Position numbers and translations under genes: made by a program. This document shows positions 16,458 to 24,699 of a DNA stretch of 64,000 bases, piece after piece (the stretch's first letter is position 1; the number at the start of each line of letters is the position of its first letter). A model generated the notes under the pieces. That model was not told the DNA's origin and searched no databases. It saw nothing but the letters and a program-made list of their open reading frames with translations. Origin of the DNA: Loktanella sp. (GTDB taxonomy: Bacteria > Pseudomonadota > Alphaproteobacteria > Rhodobacterales > Rhodobacteraceae). Where the stretch lies: NCBI GenBank assembly GCA_024686085.1, contig JAIBDT010000007.1, positions 1 through 64,000 of the forward strand, given 5' to 3'.

Positions 16458-17156
16458 TTAGCTGCGGTTTTGCTTGGCGATCCAGTCGGGGATGTCGGCG
16501 ATAGAGTTCAGCACAACGTCTGCGTAGGGCCGCAGTTCTGCCGCTGGTGAGGGTCCTGTCAACACACCGATGGTGCGCATCCCTGCCGCCGTCCCTGCAT
16601 CCATGTCATGTGTGCTGTCGCCGACCATCACGCAATCTTGGGCGTCCAACCCTGTTGTCGCGCAGAACCCCAAAAGTTGCCCCGGTTCGGGTTTGCCGCC
16701 AAAGCCGCTATCATAGCCCGCCACAAAGTCGAACAGGTCCAGCACGTCTGCCGCTGCCAGATGCGCGCGTGCGGGGTCTTCGGCGTCATTGGTCGCCACC
16801 CCGATCAGGATGCCCATTTCCTTGATCTCGTGTAGCAGCTGCCAGAGCGGTGCCGCTTGGATTTGTGGCACGCTTTTGGTCGCTTCGCGCATCCGTCCGA
16901 TCAGGTCGGATTTGTTCTCGTTTGGAAGATGCGTCAGGATTGCATCCGCGACCACGTCCACCGTTTCCGCGATCACAATACTGCCCGGAAAGAACACCCC
17001 GCCCACAAGGTCGTAGCCCAGCGTATGTGCAAGCGCGTCGATCAAGGCCTCGTCCCCGCCCGCCTCGGCTGCGATCATCTCGCGGGTCCATGCCCCCCAT
17101 GTCGCGTCAAAGTCGAACAAGGTCCCGTCCTTATCGAAGATAATGCCTTTGATCAT
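16458..17156 (-). CDS. HAD family phosphatase (phosphoglycolate phosphatase-like)
   Basis: This 232-aa HAD-IA hydrolase carries motif I FDKDGTLFDF at residues 6-15, motif II near VGVATND and motif IV MVGDSTHDMDAG. Most of the motifs are intact. The likely reaction is phosphate-monoester hydrolysis, possibly of 2-phosphoglycolate. Motif I reads DKDGT rather than DMDGT, which is seen in several subfamilies. It is divergent from the reductive dehalogenase gene with about 60 bp between the starts. Confidence 0.85.
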   Translation of the reverse strand: MIKGIIFDKDGTLFDFDATWGAWTREMIAAEAGGDEALIDALAHTLGYDLVGGVFFPGSIVIAETVDVVADAILTHLPNENKSDLIGRMREATKSVPQIQAAPLWQLLHEIKEMGILIGVATNDAEDPARAHLAAADVLDLFDFVAGYDSGFGGKPEPGQLLGFCATTGLDAQDCVMVGDSTHDMDAGTAAGMRTIGVLTGPSPAAELRPYADVVLNSIADIPDWIAKQNRS

Positions 17157-17217
17157 GCTCAACCTCTGCTGCTGTCTCTTGACACTCAAGACCGCTCGAC
17201 CAACGGTGTCAACCAAC

Positions 17218-20200
17218 ATGCTAAAGCTTAGATCATACCGTTCCCGCCCCATGCACCTTGGTCCGTTTCCGTTGGAGAAATTACAACGTATGCGCGGTGT
17301 CGACCTGTCGTTGGTTCCCGCCATGCCGCCTGTGTCATTCCGCAGGCCTGATGATCCCAAGTCCATCGTGAACGCGATGCAGGATTATCAGGCGATGCTG
17401 GACGCCACCCGCGACGGAATGATCAAGAAAGAGATCGCCGAAATCCCAGATGATTTAACCGAGCGGTCCAATCATCTGAAATCATTTGCCTATTACTGTG
17501 ACGCCAGCATGGTTGGCACCTGCCAGATCGCCGATACTGCGTGGTTGGATGCCCCTGCTGCCAATCCAGATGTGCAAAGGTTAGCCGATAAGCTAAGGGT
17601 TATGCAGCCAAAGACCTTGGCCGCAGGTATTGATGTCATCATGGCGGGCCTGCGCGAAAGCATGTCTTTGCCGCCCACAGACTGCCGCGCCCATACCCAT
17701 GCGATTGTTATGCTGTATGATCACCCCCGCACCCCTGACGCGGATGAGGCTGGTGCGGAATGGATCATGGACGCCCTGCCCCAGCGTGCTTGCCTGCGCG
17801 GCATGGAAACCGCCGTGACGCTTGCAAGCTACATCCGCACCTTGGGGTATGAGGCCCGCGCCCACTCCATGGCGGCCTCGGATGTGAATTTGGGCGCTTT
17901 GGCGGTCTCTGCTGGATTGGTCGCCTTGGAGGACGGAGTTTTGGTCAATCCCTTTACGGGTGATCAATACGGTCTGGCGGCTGTCACCACGACCTTGCCT
18001 ATGGCCCCTGATCTGCCGATTGCCCCGCTGCAAGAGCCGCCGATGTCCTATACTGTCGGTTACGGCACGCATGCGAAATCCGCCCGCACACGCGACCCTT
18101 ACGCCAAGCGCGGCTTTGCCAAGGGTCCGCATCCCTTTGAGACGTTAACCCGCGTCGATGATCCGACCACCTATATTGATAAGCCCAATGTTGCCCGCGT
18201 GCCCAAACGTGCCAATCTGTTTGCCCGCGCCTTGTTTGGTGATCTGGGCAAGCATGTGCAAGAGGCCACCAAGAACGGCAATTACGTGCGCAAATCGGCC
18301 AGCGCCTATGCGTTTCGCCCGTCGTTGGGTGCCTTTGTATTGCTGCAAGATGGTGAGGCGGCTGATCTGCCTGACCGCCCCGTTGATCCCGATGCCAATG
18401 CTGCCAATATCAAAGCCGCGCTTTATTTTCTTGGCGTTGATGCTGTGGGTCTGAGTGCCTGCCCTGACTGGACCTATTACAGTCACGATGCCGCAGGGCA
18501 GCCGATTACCCCTTATCATAGCAATGCCATTTCGATGATCATCGACCAAGGTCATGAGACGATGGAAGGTGCCTCTGGCGATGATTGGATCGCTTGCGCC
18601 CAGTCGATGCGCGCCTATTTGCGGTTCTCACTGCTTGGTGGGGTGTTGGCCCAACATCTGCGCAATCTTGGATATACTGCCCGCGTCCATTCTGTGATGG
18701 ATGATGAAGTTTTGCATCCGCCGCTTTTGTTGCTGTCTGGATTGGGTGAGGTCAGTCGCATTGGCGAGGTGATCCTGAACCCGTTCCTTGGCCCCCGCCT
18801 CAAGTCCGGTGTTGTCACCACAAATATGCCCATGACCCACGACAAGCCAATTGATTTCGGCCTGCAAAAGTTTTGCGATGCTTGCAACAAATGTGCGCGT
18901 GAATGTCCCAGCGGTGCGATTACCGCTGGTCCCAAGTTGATGTTCAATGGCTACGAGATTTGGAAATCCGACAGTCAAAAATGCACGACCTACCGCGTCA
19001 GCCAGAAGAATGGCGCGATGTGTGGGCGCTGTATGAAAACCTGTCCTTGGAATTTGGAAGGGCTTTTTGGCGAGGCCCCGTTCCGCAAGCTGGCGATGAC
19101 GGTCCCGCAGGCGGCCAAAGCGCTGGCGGCATTGGATGACAAGCTGGGCAACGGGTCGATTAACACCGCCAAAAAGTGGTGGTGGGATTTGGAGATGGTC
19201 GATGATGGCGCCTACCGCCCTGCCGTCGCTGATGTGAACCAGCGCGAACTGTCGCGTGATCTGAAGCTACGTTATGCCGATCAGACCTTGGCGGTGTATC
19301 CTGCGCCGCTTGCGCCGCCGCCCTATCCTTGGCCGTTCCCGATGGACCGCGAGGCGGGGATCGCGGCCTATGGCGCGATGATTTCAGCCGATGAGCATCG
19401 CCGTCGTCGTGCAGCCGGCAAGCCAACCGAGCATATCTATACCGCAGGCACGACCGAGACCCCTGTGTTGAGTTTGGTGATTTCCGAGTCTGAAAAGCTG
19501 ACCGACAAGATCATGCTGTATACGTTCCGCGACCCGAACGGTGCCGATTTGCCCAGCTTTACAGCTGGAGCGCATATTGACGTTGTGGTCGCCCCCGAGT
19601 TCTTTCGCCAGTATTCGCTGTCGGGTGATCCTGCGGATCGCAAGTCCTATCAGATTGCCGTTCTCCGCGAGGATGCCGGCCGTGGCGGGTCTAAGTTGAT
19701 GCACCGTATTTTCACGCAGGGCCGCCGCGTATTTGTGTCCAAGCCGATCAACCATTTTGGCCTGCATGACGATGCCTCTCATACTGTGTTAATGGGCGGC
19801 GGTATTGGTGTGACCCCGATGGTCGCGATGGCCCATGAGTTACACGCGAAAGGCCACAGTTTTGATCTGCACTATAGTGTGTCGCGCAGGGCGGATGCTG
19901 CTTTTACGGAAATTCTCGCCGCGCAGCCTTGGGCCAACCGCGTGCGGATGCATGTTTCAGATGAGGGCAGTCGCGCTGATCTGGCGGCTGTCACGTCTTA
20001 TGTCTCGGGGGCCCATATCTATACCTGCGGCGCCGAGCCTTATATGACGGCCGTGTTGGATGCTGCCGCGATCAACGGCTTTCCCGAAGATGCCCGCCAT
20101 CTGGAGTATTTTGCCGTTCCAGACGCCCCTGACTACATCAATCATCCGTTCACGCTGCGCCTGAAGGATGGACGGAAAATTGCGGTTGCCGCGGACGAGG

Positions 20201-20406
20201 TTGCGTCTGATGCGTTGCTGCGCGCGGGTGTGCATGTGGATGTGAAATGCGCAGACGGGCTATGTGGTGTGTGCAAATGCGGAGTGACTGCGGGCAAAAT
20301 CGAGCATCGCGATTACGTGCTGTCCAAAGCGCAAAAAGCAGACCAGATGATCCTGTGTCAAAGCCGCGCTGCCGACCCAGACGGTGAATTGGTCATCGAC
20401 CTTTAG
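17218..20406 (+). CDS. Self-sufficient reductive dehalogenase (RdhA-like) fused to a flavin/2Fe-2S reductase
   Basis: The 1062-aa protein resembles the catabolic, cytoplasmic reductive dehalogenases (NpRdhA/BhbA type). Residues about 1-545 contain two related nitroreductase-like halves. The second is the presumed cobalamin domain, with DWTYYSHD near 417. Two 4Fe-4S motifs follow: CDACNKCARECP (about 552) and CGRCMKTCPW (about 601). From about 746 to the end is a phthalate-dioxygenase-reductase-like module with an NAD-binding GGGIGVTPM and a 2Fe-2S CADGLCGVCKCG motif. There is no Tat signal and no rdhB. Electrons from NAD(P)H would thus reach cobalamin within one chain. The substrate is unknown (BhbA acts on brominated hydroxybenzoates). 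The start is uncertain: ATG 17218 or 17251, neither with a clear ribosome binding site. Confidence 0.85.
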   Translation: MLKLRSYRSRPMHLGPFPLEKLQRMRGVDLSLVPAMPPVSFRRPDDPKSIVNAMQDYQAMLDATRDGMIKKEIAEIPDDLTERSNHLKSFAYYCDASMVGTCQIADTAWLDAPAANPDVQRLADKLRVMQPKTLAAGIDVIMAGLRESMSLPPTDCRAHTHAIVMLYDHPRTPDADEAGAEWIMDALPQRACLRGMETAVTLASYIRTLGYEARAHSMAASDVNLGALAVSAGLVALEDGVLVNPFTGDQYGLAAVTTTLPMAPDLPIAPLQEPPMSYTVGYGTHAKSARTRDPYAKRGFAKGPHPFETLTRVDDPTTYIDKPNVARVPKRANLFARALFGDLGKHVQEATKNGNYVRKSASAYAFRPSLGAFVLLQDGEAADLPDRPVDPDANAANIKAALYFLGVDAVGLSACPDWTYYSHDAAGQPITPYHSNAISMIIDQGHETMEGASGDDWIACAQSMRAYLRFSLLGGVLAQHLRNLGYTARVHSVMDDEVLHPPLLLLSGLGEVSRIGEVILNPFLGPRLKSGVVTTNMPMTHDKPIDFGLQKFCDACNKCARECPSGAITAGPKLMFNGYEIWKSDSQKCTTYRVSQKNGAMCGRCMKTCPWNLEGLFGEAPFRKLAMTVPQAAKALAALDDKLGNGSINTAKKWWWDLEMVDDGAYRPAVADVNQRELSRDLKLRYADQTLAVYPAPLAPPPYPWPFPMDREAGIAAYGAMISADEHRRRRAAGKPTEHIYTAGTTETPVLSLVISESEKLTDKIMLYTFRDPNGADLPSFTAGAHIDVVVAPEFFRQYSLSGDPADRKSYQIAVLREDAGRGGSKLMHRIFTQGRRVFVSKPINHFGLHDDASHTVLMGGGIGVTPMVAMAHELHAKGHSFDLHYSVSRRADAAFTEILAAQPWANRVRMHVSDEGSRADLAAVTSYVSGAHIYTCGAEPYMTAVLDAAAINGFPEDARHLEYFAVPDAPDYINHPFTLRLKDGRKIAVAADEVASDALLRAGVHVDVKCADGLCGVCKCGVTAGKIEHRDYVLSKAQKADQMILCQSRAADPDGELVIDL

Positions 20407-20681
20407 GTCCAATTGACGTTCTCGGCACCTGGCAATGAATAGCGTGCCCGCAATGGCATGTCGTATTTCAGGTCATGCGTATCGCAAAAAGCGGTTACCC
20501 AAGCGTCATCCATGGTCAGAAATTCCAACACCGAGGATTGAAACGCAGGGTCAGCCGCTTGGCTGCTTAGGTCCTCTGCTGATCCGCCTGTGGACCCCAG
20601 AAAAATCGGGCATAATTCGTCATTGCTGACCAACCAGCCAAGGGCTTGCAGCGCGATGGTTTGGGCTTGTTCGGGGCTCAT
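20403..20681 (-). CDS. DUF3572 family protein
   Basis: This 92-aa acidic, probably soluble protein matches the small alphaproteobacterial DUF3572 family (from memory), with its ALGWLVSNDELCPIFLGSTG segment. The function is unknown. It converges with the dehalogenase gene (4-bp overlap) and is divergent from the PleD-like gene; in relatives it often accompanies a PleD-type gene. Confidence 0.8.
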   Translation of the reverse strand: MSPEQAQTIALQALGWLVSNDELCPIFLGSTGGSAEDLSSQAADPAFQSSVLEFLTMDDAWVTAFCDTHDLKYDMPLRARYSLPGAENVNWT

Positions 20682-20774
20682 TTTGGGTCCTCAAGAAAGT
20701 TGAAACAGTTTTTTAACCATTAAGCCCCAATATGAGGCTGTCGTTGTGGTGAAACCACTGAAAGGATCATAGAT

Positions 20775-22163
20775 ATGACGGGTCGCATATTGATTGTCGA
20801 TACGGTTCCTACAAACCGGATTGTCATGAAGGTGAAAATGCTTGCGGCACAGTTTGCTGTGGATGCTTGTGGGTCATGTGATGAAGCGGAGGCCTTGATT
20901 GCGAAGGAACGCCCTGACCTGATCTTGATCAACCTGTCCGACCCTGTGGAAGACCGGCACGCGTTTTGTCGCGAGCTGAAAGAGGAGCCAGACACCGCCT
21001 CTATTGCTGTTATCTCGATTGGTGTGGCTGACACGGCCCGTGCGCGATTTGCAGCGTTGGACGCTGGTGCGGACGATGTGCTGCCACGCCCGATAAATGA
21101 CGCCTTATTACTTGCCCGTATTCGGTCATTGTTGCGTGTGCGGAATGCGCGTCAAGAGCTTAGCTTGCGTGATGGCACCAGCCGCGCGCTGGGTTTTGAG
21201 GAAGTTCGCAAAGAGTTCGAAGTCTCTGCAACGGTTGCCTTGTTGTCCAATGCGCCAGCCACGGGTGATGTGCTATGCGCGAAACTAGAGCACCATTTGA
21301 CCTTGCCAGTGGTGCGGGTCGATTCCGATCATGTTCTTGCGCGCTCTGCTGCAACGCCTGTGCCGGACCTGTTTGTGATCGATGGCACCCAAGATTTAGA
21401 TGGTGGTCGCGGTATCTACCGGCTGATTTCCGATCTGCGGTCGCGGTCTGACACCCGCCTGTCATCGCTTTTAGTGGTTTTGCCAGACAACCAACCCGAT
21501 ATTGCAGCATTGGTTCTAGATCTTGGTGCGGATGACGTCATTGGCGTGAGTGTCGCAAGTGGCGAGCTTGGCTTGCGTGCCAAAGCGCTGATCCACCAAA
21601 AGCTGCTTTACGATAGGTTGCGTAACACCGTTCGCGATGGGCTGCGCGCAGCCGTCACAGACCCTTTAACCGGTCTTTTCAACCGCCGTTATGTGCAACC
21701 ACACCTTGCACGTATTGCTGCACAGGCGCAGTCTACCCAGCGCGAATTTGCTGTGATGATGTTGGATATTGATCACTTCAAGTCGATCAATGACCGCTAT
21801 GGGCACGCCGCCGGGGATAGGGTTTTGGTCGAAATTTCACGCCGCTTGCGCGAAAACCTACGGTCCATAGATTTGGTGGCGCGTATCGGTGGCGAAGAGT
21901 TTATGGTCGCGATGCCTCGTACTTGTTCGGATCAAGCCCAAGTGGCTGCAGATCGTCTACGCCGTTTGATGTCCACGAAACCCTTTTATCTTGGCCCTGA
22001 CCTGCCCTATTTGACGGTAACGGTCTCGGTTGGCGTGGCGATTGGCGGGCTGACGCGTCTTGACGGCGTTCAGATCGAGGCGATGTGCCATCAAGCCGAC
22101 GCGGCACTTTATGTCGCCAAAAATGCTGGCCGCGACAAAGTCGCGATGAGTGACGCCGCTTAG
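20775..22163 (+). CDS. PleD-like diguanylate cyclase with degenerate receiver domain
   Basis: The 462-aa protein has a REC1 (1-115), a second receiver-like domain (about 150-270) and GGDEF (about 290-455). The cyclase looks active: GGEEF signature, and an RxxD inhibitory site (RSID) exactly five residues before it. REC1 lacks the phosphorylation chemistry: the usual DD pair is DT (LIVDTVP), the acceptor Asp is Asn (LILINLSDP) and the KP lysine is Arg (RPIND). It should make cyclic di-GMP, but input through REC1 is probably not phosphorylation. ATG 20775 is preceded by GAAAGGATCATAG. Confidence 0.88.
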   Translation: MTGRILIVDTVPTNRIVMKVKMLAAQFAVDACGSCDEAEALIAKERPDLILINLSDPVEDRHAFCRELKEEPDTASIAVISIGVADTARARFAALDAGADDVLPRPINDALLLARIRSLLRVRNARQELSLRDGTSRALGFEEVRKEFEVSATVALLSNAPATGDVLCAKLEHHLTLPVVRVDSDHVLARSAATPVPDLFVIDGTQDLDGGRGIYRLISDLRSRSDTRLSSLLVVLPDNQPDIAALVLDLGADDVIGVSVASGELGLRAKALIHQKLLYDRLRNTVRDGLRAAVTDPLTGLFNRRYVQPHLARIAAQAQSTQREFAVMMLDIDHFKSINDRYGHAAGDRVLVEISRRLRENLRSIDLVARIGGEEFMVAMPRTCSDQAQVAADRLRRLMSTKPFYLGPDLPYLTVTVSVGVAIGGLTRLDGVQIEAMCHQADAALYVAKNAGRDKVAMSDAA

Positions 22164-22621
22164 TCTTTGCGCCGGTTCCCTTTTTCCAGACGATCAGCCA
22201 GTGCCGCACGCCCCTGTGGCGTCATTTTCGTCAGGCGGTCAAGAAACGCAGATTGCGCCTGTTGCTGAACGCGCTCCGACCGCACGCGAAACGACGCAAT
22301 GATATCACCGACGGTCTCTGGGTCAAAAGGGTCTGCGCGCAAACCGTCTGCGAGTTCTTTGATCTTTCCTACGAATTCGTCACGGCTGGGGGGGGGCGCG
22401 CCGCCTTTGCGCATCGCCTCACCAATTGCGCGGCGGTCGGCGGGGTCCAGGACCCTACTGATCGGCCCGAAATCAAACATGACCCGCTGCGGCGCACCTT
22501 TATGCCCGCCTCCTGTCACGGCCATGCCAACCGCGCCGCCGATAACTGCCACGTTCAAGGCCAATGACAGCACCAAGATAATGCGCCACATTTTGCTTGG
22601 CTTTTTCATCCCATTATCCAT
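22160..22621 (-). CDS. Periplasmic heavy-metal sensor (Metal_resist/CpxP-like) protein
   Basis: The 153-aa protein has an N-terminal anchor or signal helix (WRIILVLSLALNVAVIGGAVGMAV) shown to be uncleavable-looking, followed by a helical periplasmic domain. Its Arg/Gln-rich helices and LTKMTPQGRAALADRL end resemble the Metal_resist family related to CpxP and CnrX. It overlaps the anti-sigma gene by 8 bp (an alternative ATG at 22609 would remove the overlap) and so belongs to the sigma-factor operon. It may sense metal or envelope stress for that switch (inference). Confidence 0.75.
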   Translation of the reverse strand: MDNGMKKPSKMWRIILVLSLALNVAVIGGAVGMAVTGGGHKGAPQRVMFDFGPISRVLDPADRRAIGEAMRKGGAPPPSRDEFVGKIKELADGLRADPFDPETVGDIIASFRVRSERVQQQAQSAFLDRLTKMTPQGRAALADRLEKGNRRKD

Positions 22622-22967
22622 CTATCTGTGTCTCCGCAAAATAGGCAGTTGTGTCGCCAAACAGATCAACCGAAACTGGCACCCCGATCAATTCAGCGGT
22701 CCATGTCGACAGTGCCGCTGGAGGCGACACGCCAAACCAAAGGCCTGCGACGCCAGCCATCGCCAAACCGCCAACAGACGGCCACCCACCGATGATATCA
22801 AACACGCCCGCAAATAGCGATTGCTTGGGCGCGCCGTCTGGTTTGACCAACGCACTTTGTGCGTCCGCCATCACCCGCGCCATTAAATCATCCGGCACCA
22901 AGGTTGGCTGAGCTTTGGCAGTGCCAAAAATGTCGTCCAGAAATTCGTCGTCTGATTTAGTCATCAT
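22614..22967 (-). CDS. Putative anti-sigma factor (membrane protein)
   Basis: The 117-aa protein has a cytoplasmic N-terminal region (DDEFLDDIFGTAKAQ...DDLMARVMADAQ) and one transmembrane helix at about residues 65-85 (GGLAMAGVAGLWFGV). A short periplasmic tail follows. No zinc-binding HxxxCxxC motif is seen, so it is not a ZAS-type factor. The call rests on its position directly after the ECF sigma gene with an 11-bp overlap. Starts at 22967 and 22964 are adjacent ATGs. Confidence 0.65.
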   Translation of the reverse strand: MMTKSDDEFLDDIFGTAKAQPTLVPDDLMARVMADAQSALVKPDGAPKQSLFAGVFDIIGGWPSVGGLAMAGVAGLWFGVSPPAALSTWTAELIGVPVSVDLFGDTTAYFAETQIDG

Positions 22968-23541
22968 CGTACCCCAGTGCTGATTTGTGTTTGCGGAGGA
23001 TATCCGCAAGGGCCCGTTTGCCGCGAGCGGTCAAGCTTTCGACAGACCGCACGCTAATATTCATAATGTCTGCGATGTCCGGATTGGACAGTCCTTCGAG
23101 ATGCCGCAGCGATACGGCCTGTGCCTGCCGTTCGGGTAGTTCTGTGAGGGCCGCCGACAAGGCCGAAAGCCGCGCATTGTCTTGGATTTGACCCGCGGCA
23201 CTGGCGGTTGGATCGGCGGGTTCTGTGATTTGATCCAGCGACACGCCCCGCCGTTTGCGCAGCCGATCGGTGCATAAATTTGCCACAACGCGGTACAGCC
23301 ATGTTGACACCTGCGCCTCGTCCTGTCGCCAGTCGGGCGCTATTTTCCACAGCCGCATCATCGCCTCTTGCGCCACATCCTCGGCCTCTGCTTGGTCGGA
23401 CAGCATCCGCGTCGCCTGCGCCAAAACACGCGGCAACAGCCGCCCCGATAGCACGCGCGCGGCCTCTACATCCCCATTTGCATAGGCAAGGAGTATCGCA
23501 CCGTCGGGGGCATCGGCCCAAGATCCTGTCGAAGTGCTCAT
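22957..23541 (-). CDS. ECF-type RNA polymerase sigma factor
   Basis: The 194-aa sigma-70 family member has region 2 at about residues 25-95 (DQAEAEDVAQEAMMRLWKI) and region 4 at about 130-185 (LPERQAQAVSLRHLEGLSNPDIAD, with an SVRSVESLTARGKRAL helix). Regions 1 and 3 are absent, as in ECF factors. It heads a three-gene operon with an anti-sigma candidate and a periplasmic metal-sensor protein. The upstream EF-hand gene on the same strand is a plausible target. Confidence 0.9.
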   Translation of the reverse strand: MSTSTGSWADAPDGAILLAYANGDVEAARVLSGRLLPRVLAQATRMLSDQAEAEDVAQEAMMRLWKIAPDWRQDEAQVSTWLYRVVANLCTDRLRKRRGVSLDQITEPADPTASAAGQIQDNARLSALSAALTELPERQAQAVSLRHLEGLSNPDIADIMNISVRSVESLTARGKRALADILRKHKSALGYDDD

Positions 23542-23614
23542 GTGTTAAGGTCGTATCCACATCTATCCTACAGCGCAACGGGTGGGACCGGATGGCCCCA
23601 CCCTGAATTGGCGA

Positions 23615-24109
23615 TTAGCCACGGCCACCGTGGCCTTTGCCGCCGTGGCCTTTGCCACCTTTGCCATCGCGACCGCCGCGCTCGCCGCGGTTTTCGCCGA
23701 CTTTTTCGAACTCTTCTGCGCTGATTTCGCCATCATCGTCTTCGTCAAGGTGGTCGATCATCCGTTCGGCGTTGCTGCCGCGTGGTTTCATCTCGTCGGC
23801 CTGCAGTTCGCCGTCTTCATTGGCATCCATTTTTGACAACATGCGTTCTGCGCGTTTCTGGGGAACTTCGGCCTGTGCGGCTGCCAGTTCTTCCAAAGAG
23901 ATGGCGCCATTGCCGTCTGTATCCATTTCGGCAAAGCGTGCTGCGTGTGCTGCCTCTAGTTCGGCCACAGTCAATGTGCCGCTGCCGTCTGTGTCCAGTG
24001 TCGCAAAATCGGGCATTGCACGTGCGTCACCGCGACCTGCTGCGCTTGCATCCAGTGCTGTCAAAGAGAGGCCTGCTACGATTGCTGCAATCAATACTGT
24101 CGATTTCAT
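23615..24109 (-). CDS. Exported EF-hand calcium-binding protein
   Basis: The 164-aa protein has a signal peptide (MKSTVLIAAIVAGLSLTALDASA) and four EF-hand loops: DTDGSGTLTVAE, DTDGNGAISLEE, DANEDGELQADE and DEDDDGEISAEE. The C-terminus is Gly/Lys/His-rich (GKGGKGHGGKGHGGRG). Calcium binding is expected in the periplasm or outside; the partner is unknown. It lies 73 bp upstream of the sigma operon on the same strand and may be co-transcribed or regulated with it. Confidence 0.88.
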   Translation of the reverse strand: MKSTVLIAAIVAGLSLTALDASAAGRGDARAMPDFATLDTDGSGTLTVAELEAAHAARFAEMDTDGNGAISLEELAAAQAEVPQKRAERMLSKMDANEDGELQADEMKPRGSNAERMIDHLDEDDDGEISAEEFEKVGENRGERGGRDGKGGKGHGGKGHGGRG

Positions 24110-24221
24110 TTGTCATTCCTTTATGGTTTTCCAGTGGCGCCGTTTGCGCCGTTGACCCCCCTTCAACGCGCCCCCGAAAACTTTCCGTCGCAGAATTTTA
24201 AAACTTTTGTGAAACAGGTTT

Positions 24222-24242
24222 CTTGCGGCATCCAGCCGCAAG
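24222..24242. other. Hairpin in the EF-hand / DUF983 divergent region
   Basis: CTTGCGGC (24222-24229) and GCCGCAAG (24235-24242) form a perfect 8-bp stem with a 5-nt loop, in the 203-bp region between two divergent genes. It could be a protein-binding site or a 5'-leader hairpin for the DUF983 gene. Nothing else is evident in this gap. Confidence 0.45.
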
Positions 24243-24312
24243 GCGTAGCTAGTGCTTTTCAAAAGCTGCAAAAAGCCCCATGTCTATGTCTCAAAGCTGA
24301 CCGGAGTTTTCC

Positions 24313-24687
24313 ATGACTGTTGACGTAATTGATGATCGCCCGACAAAGCCCGCCATGTTTCGCGGTTTTCGCCGCAAGTGCCCTAACTGCGGTGAAGGCA
24401 ATATGTTTTCGGGTTATTTGAAAGTCGCAGACAACTGCGATGAATGTGGTGAAGCCTTGTATCATCACCGCGCTGACGACGGCCCTGCCTATCTGACGAT
24501 TCTTATCGTTGGCCACCTGTTGGCGCCTCTGATCCATGTGGTTTGGACCAACTTCCGCCCAGACCCGTTGGTCATGATCACGATTTTCACGATCTTTTGT
24601 GTTGGCCTTTCGCTGTTCTTGTTGCCCCGCCTCAAGGGGTTTGTTGTTGGCATTCAGTGGTCCCGCCGCATGCACGGCTTTGGGTAG
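24313..24687 (+). CDS. DUF983 family zinc-ribbon membrane protein
   Basis: The 124-aa protein has an N-terminal zinc ribbon (CPNCGEGNMF...CDECGEAL, residues 23-52), the conserved HHRADDGPAYLTI motif and two transmembrane helices (about 60-80 and 88-108). This matches DUF983, a small alphaproteobacterial family of unknown function often near cytochrome oxidase or NUDIX genes. The ribosome binding site GACCGGAGTT precedes ATG 24313. The NUDIX gene follows after 12 bp. Confidence 0.85.
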   Translation: MTVDVIDDRPTKPAMFRGFRRKCPNCGEGNMFSGYLKVADNCDECGEALYHHRADDGPAYLTILIVGHLLAPLIHVVWTNFRPDPLVMITIFTIFCVGLSLFLLPRLKGFVVGIQWSRRMHGFG

Positions 24688-24699
24688 ACGGGTCCGCAT

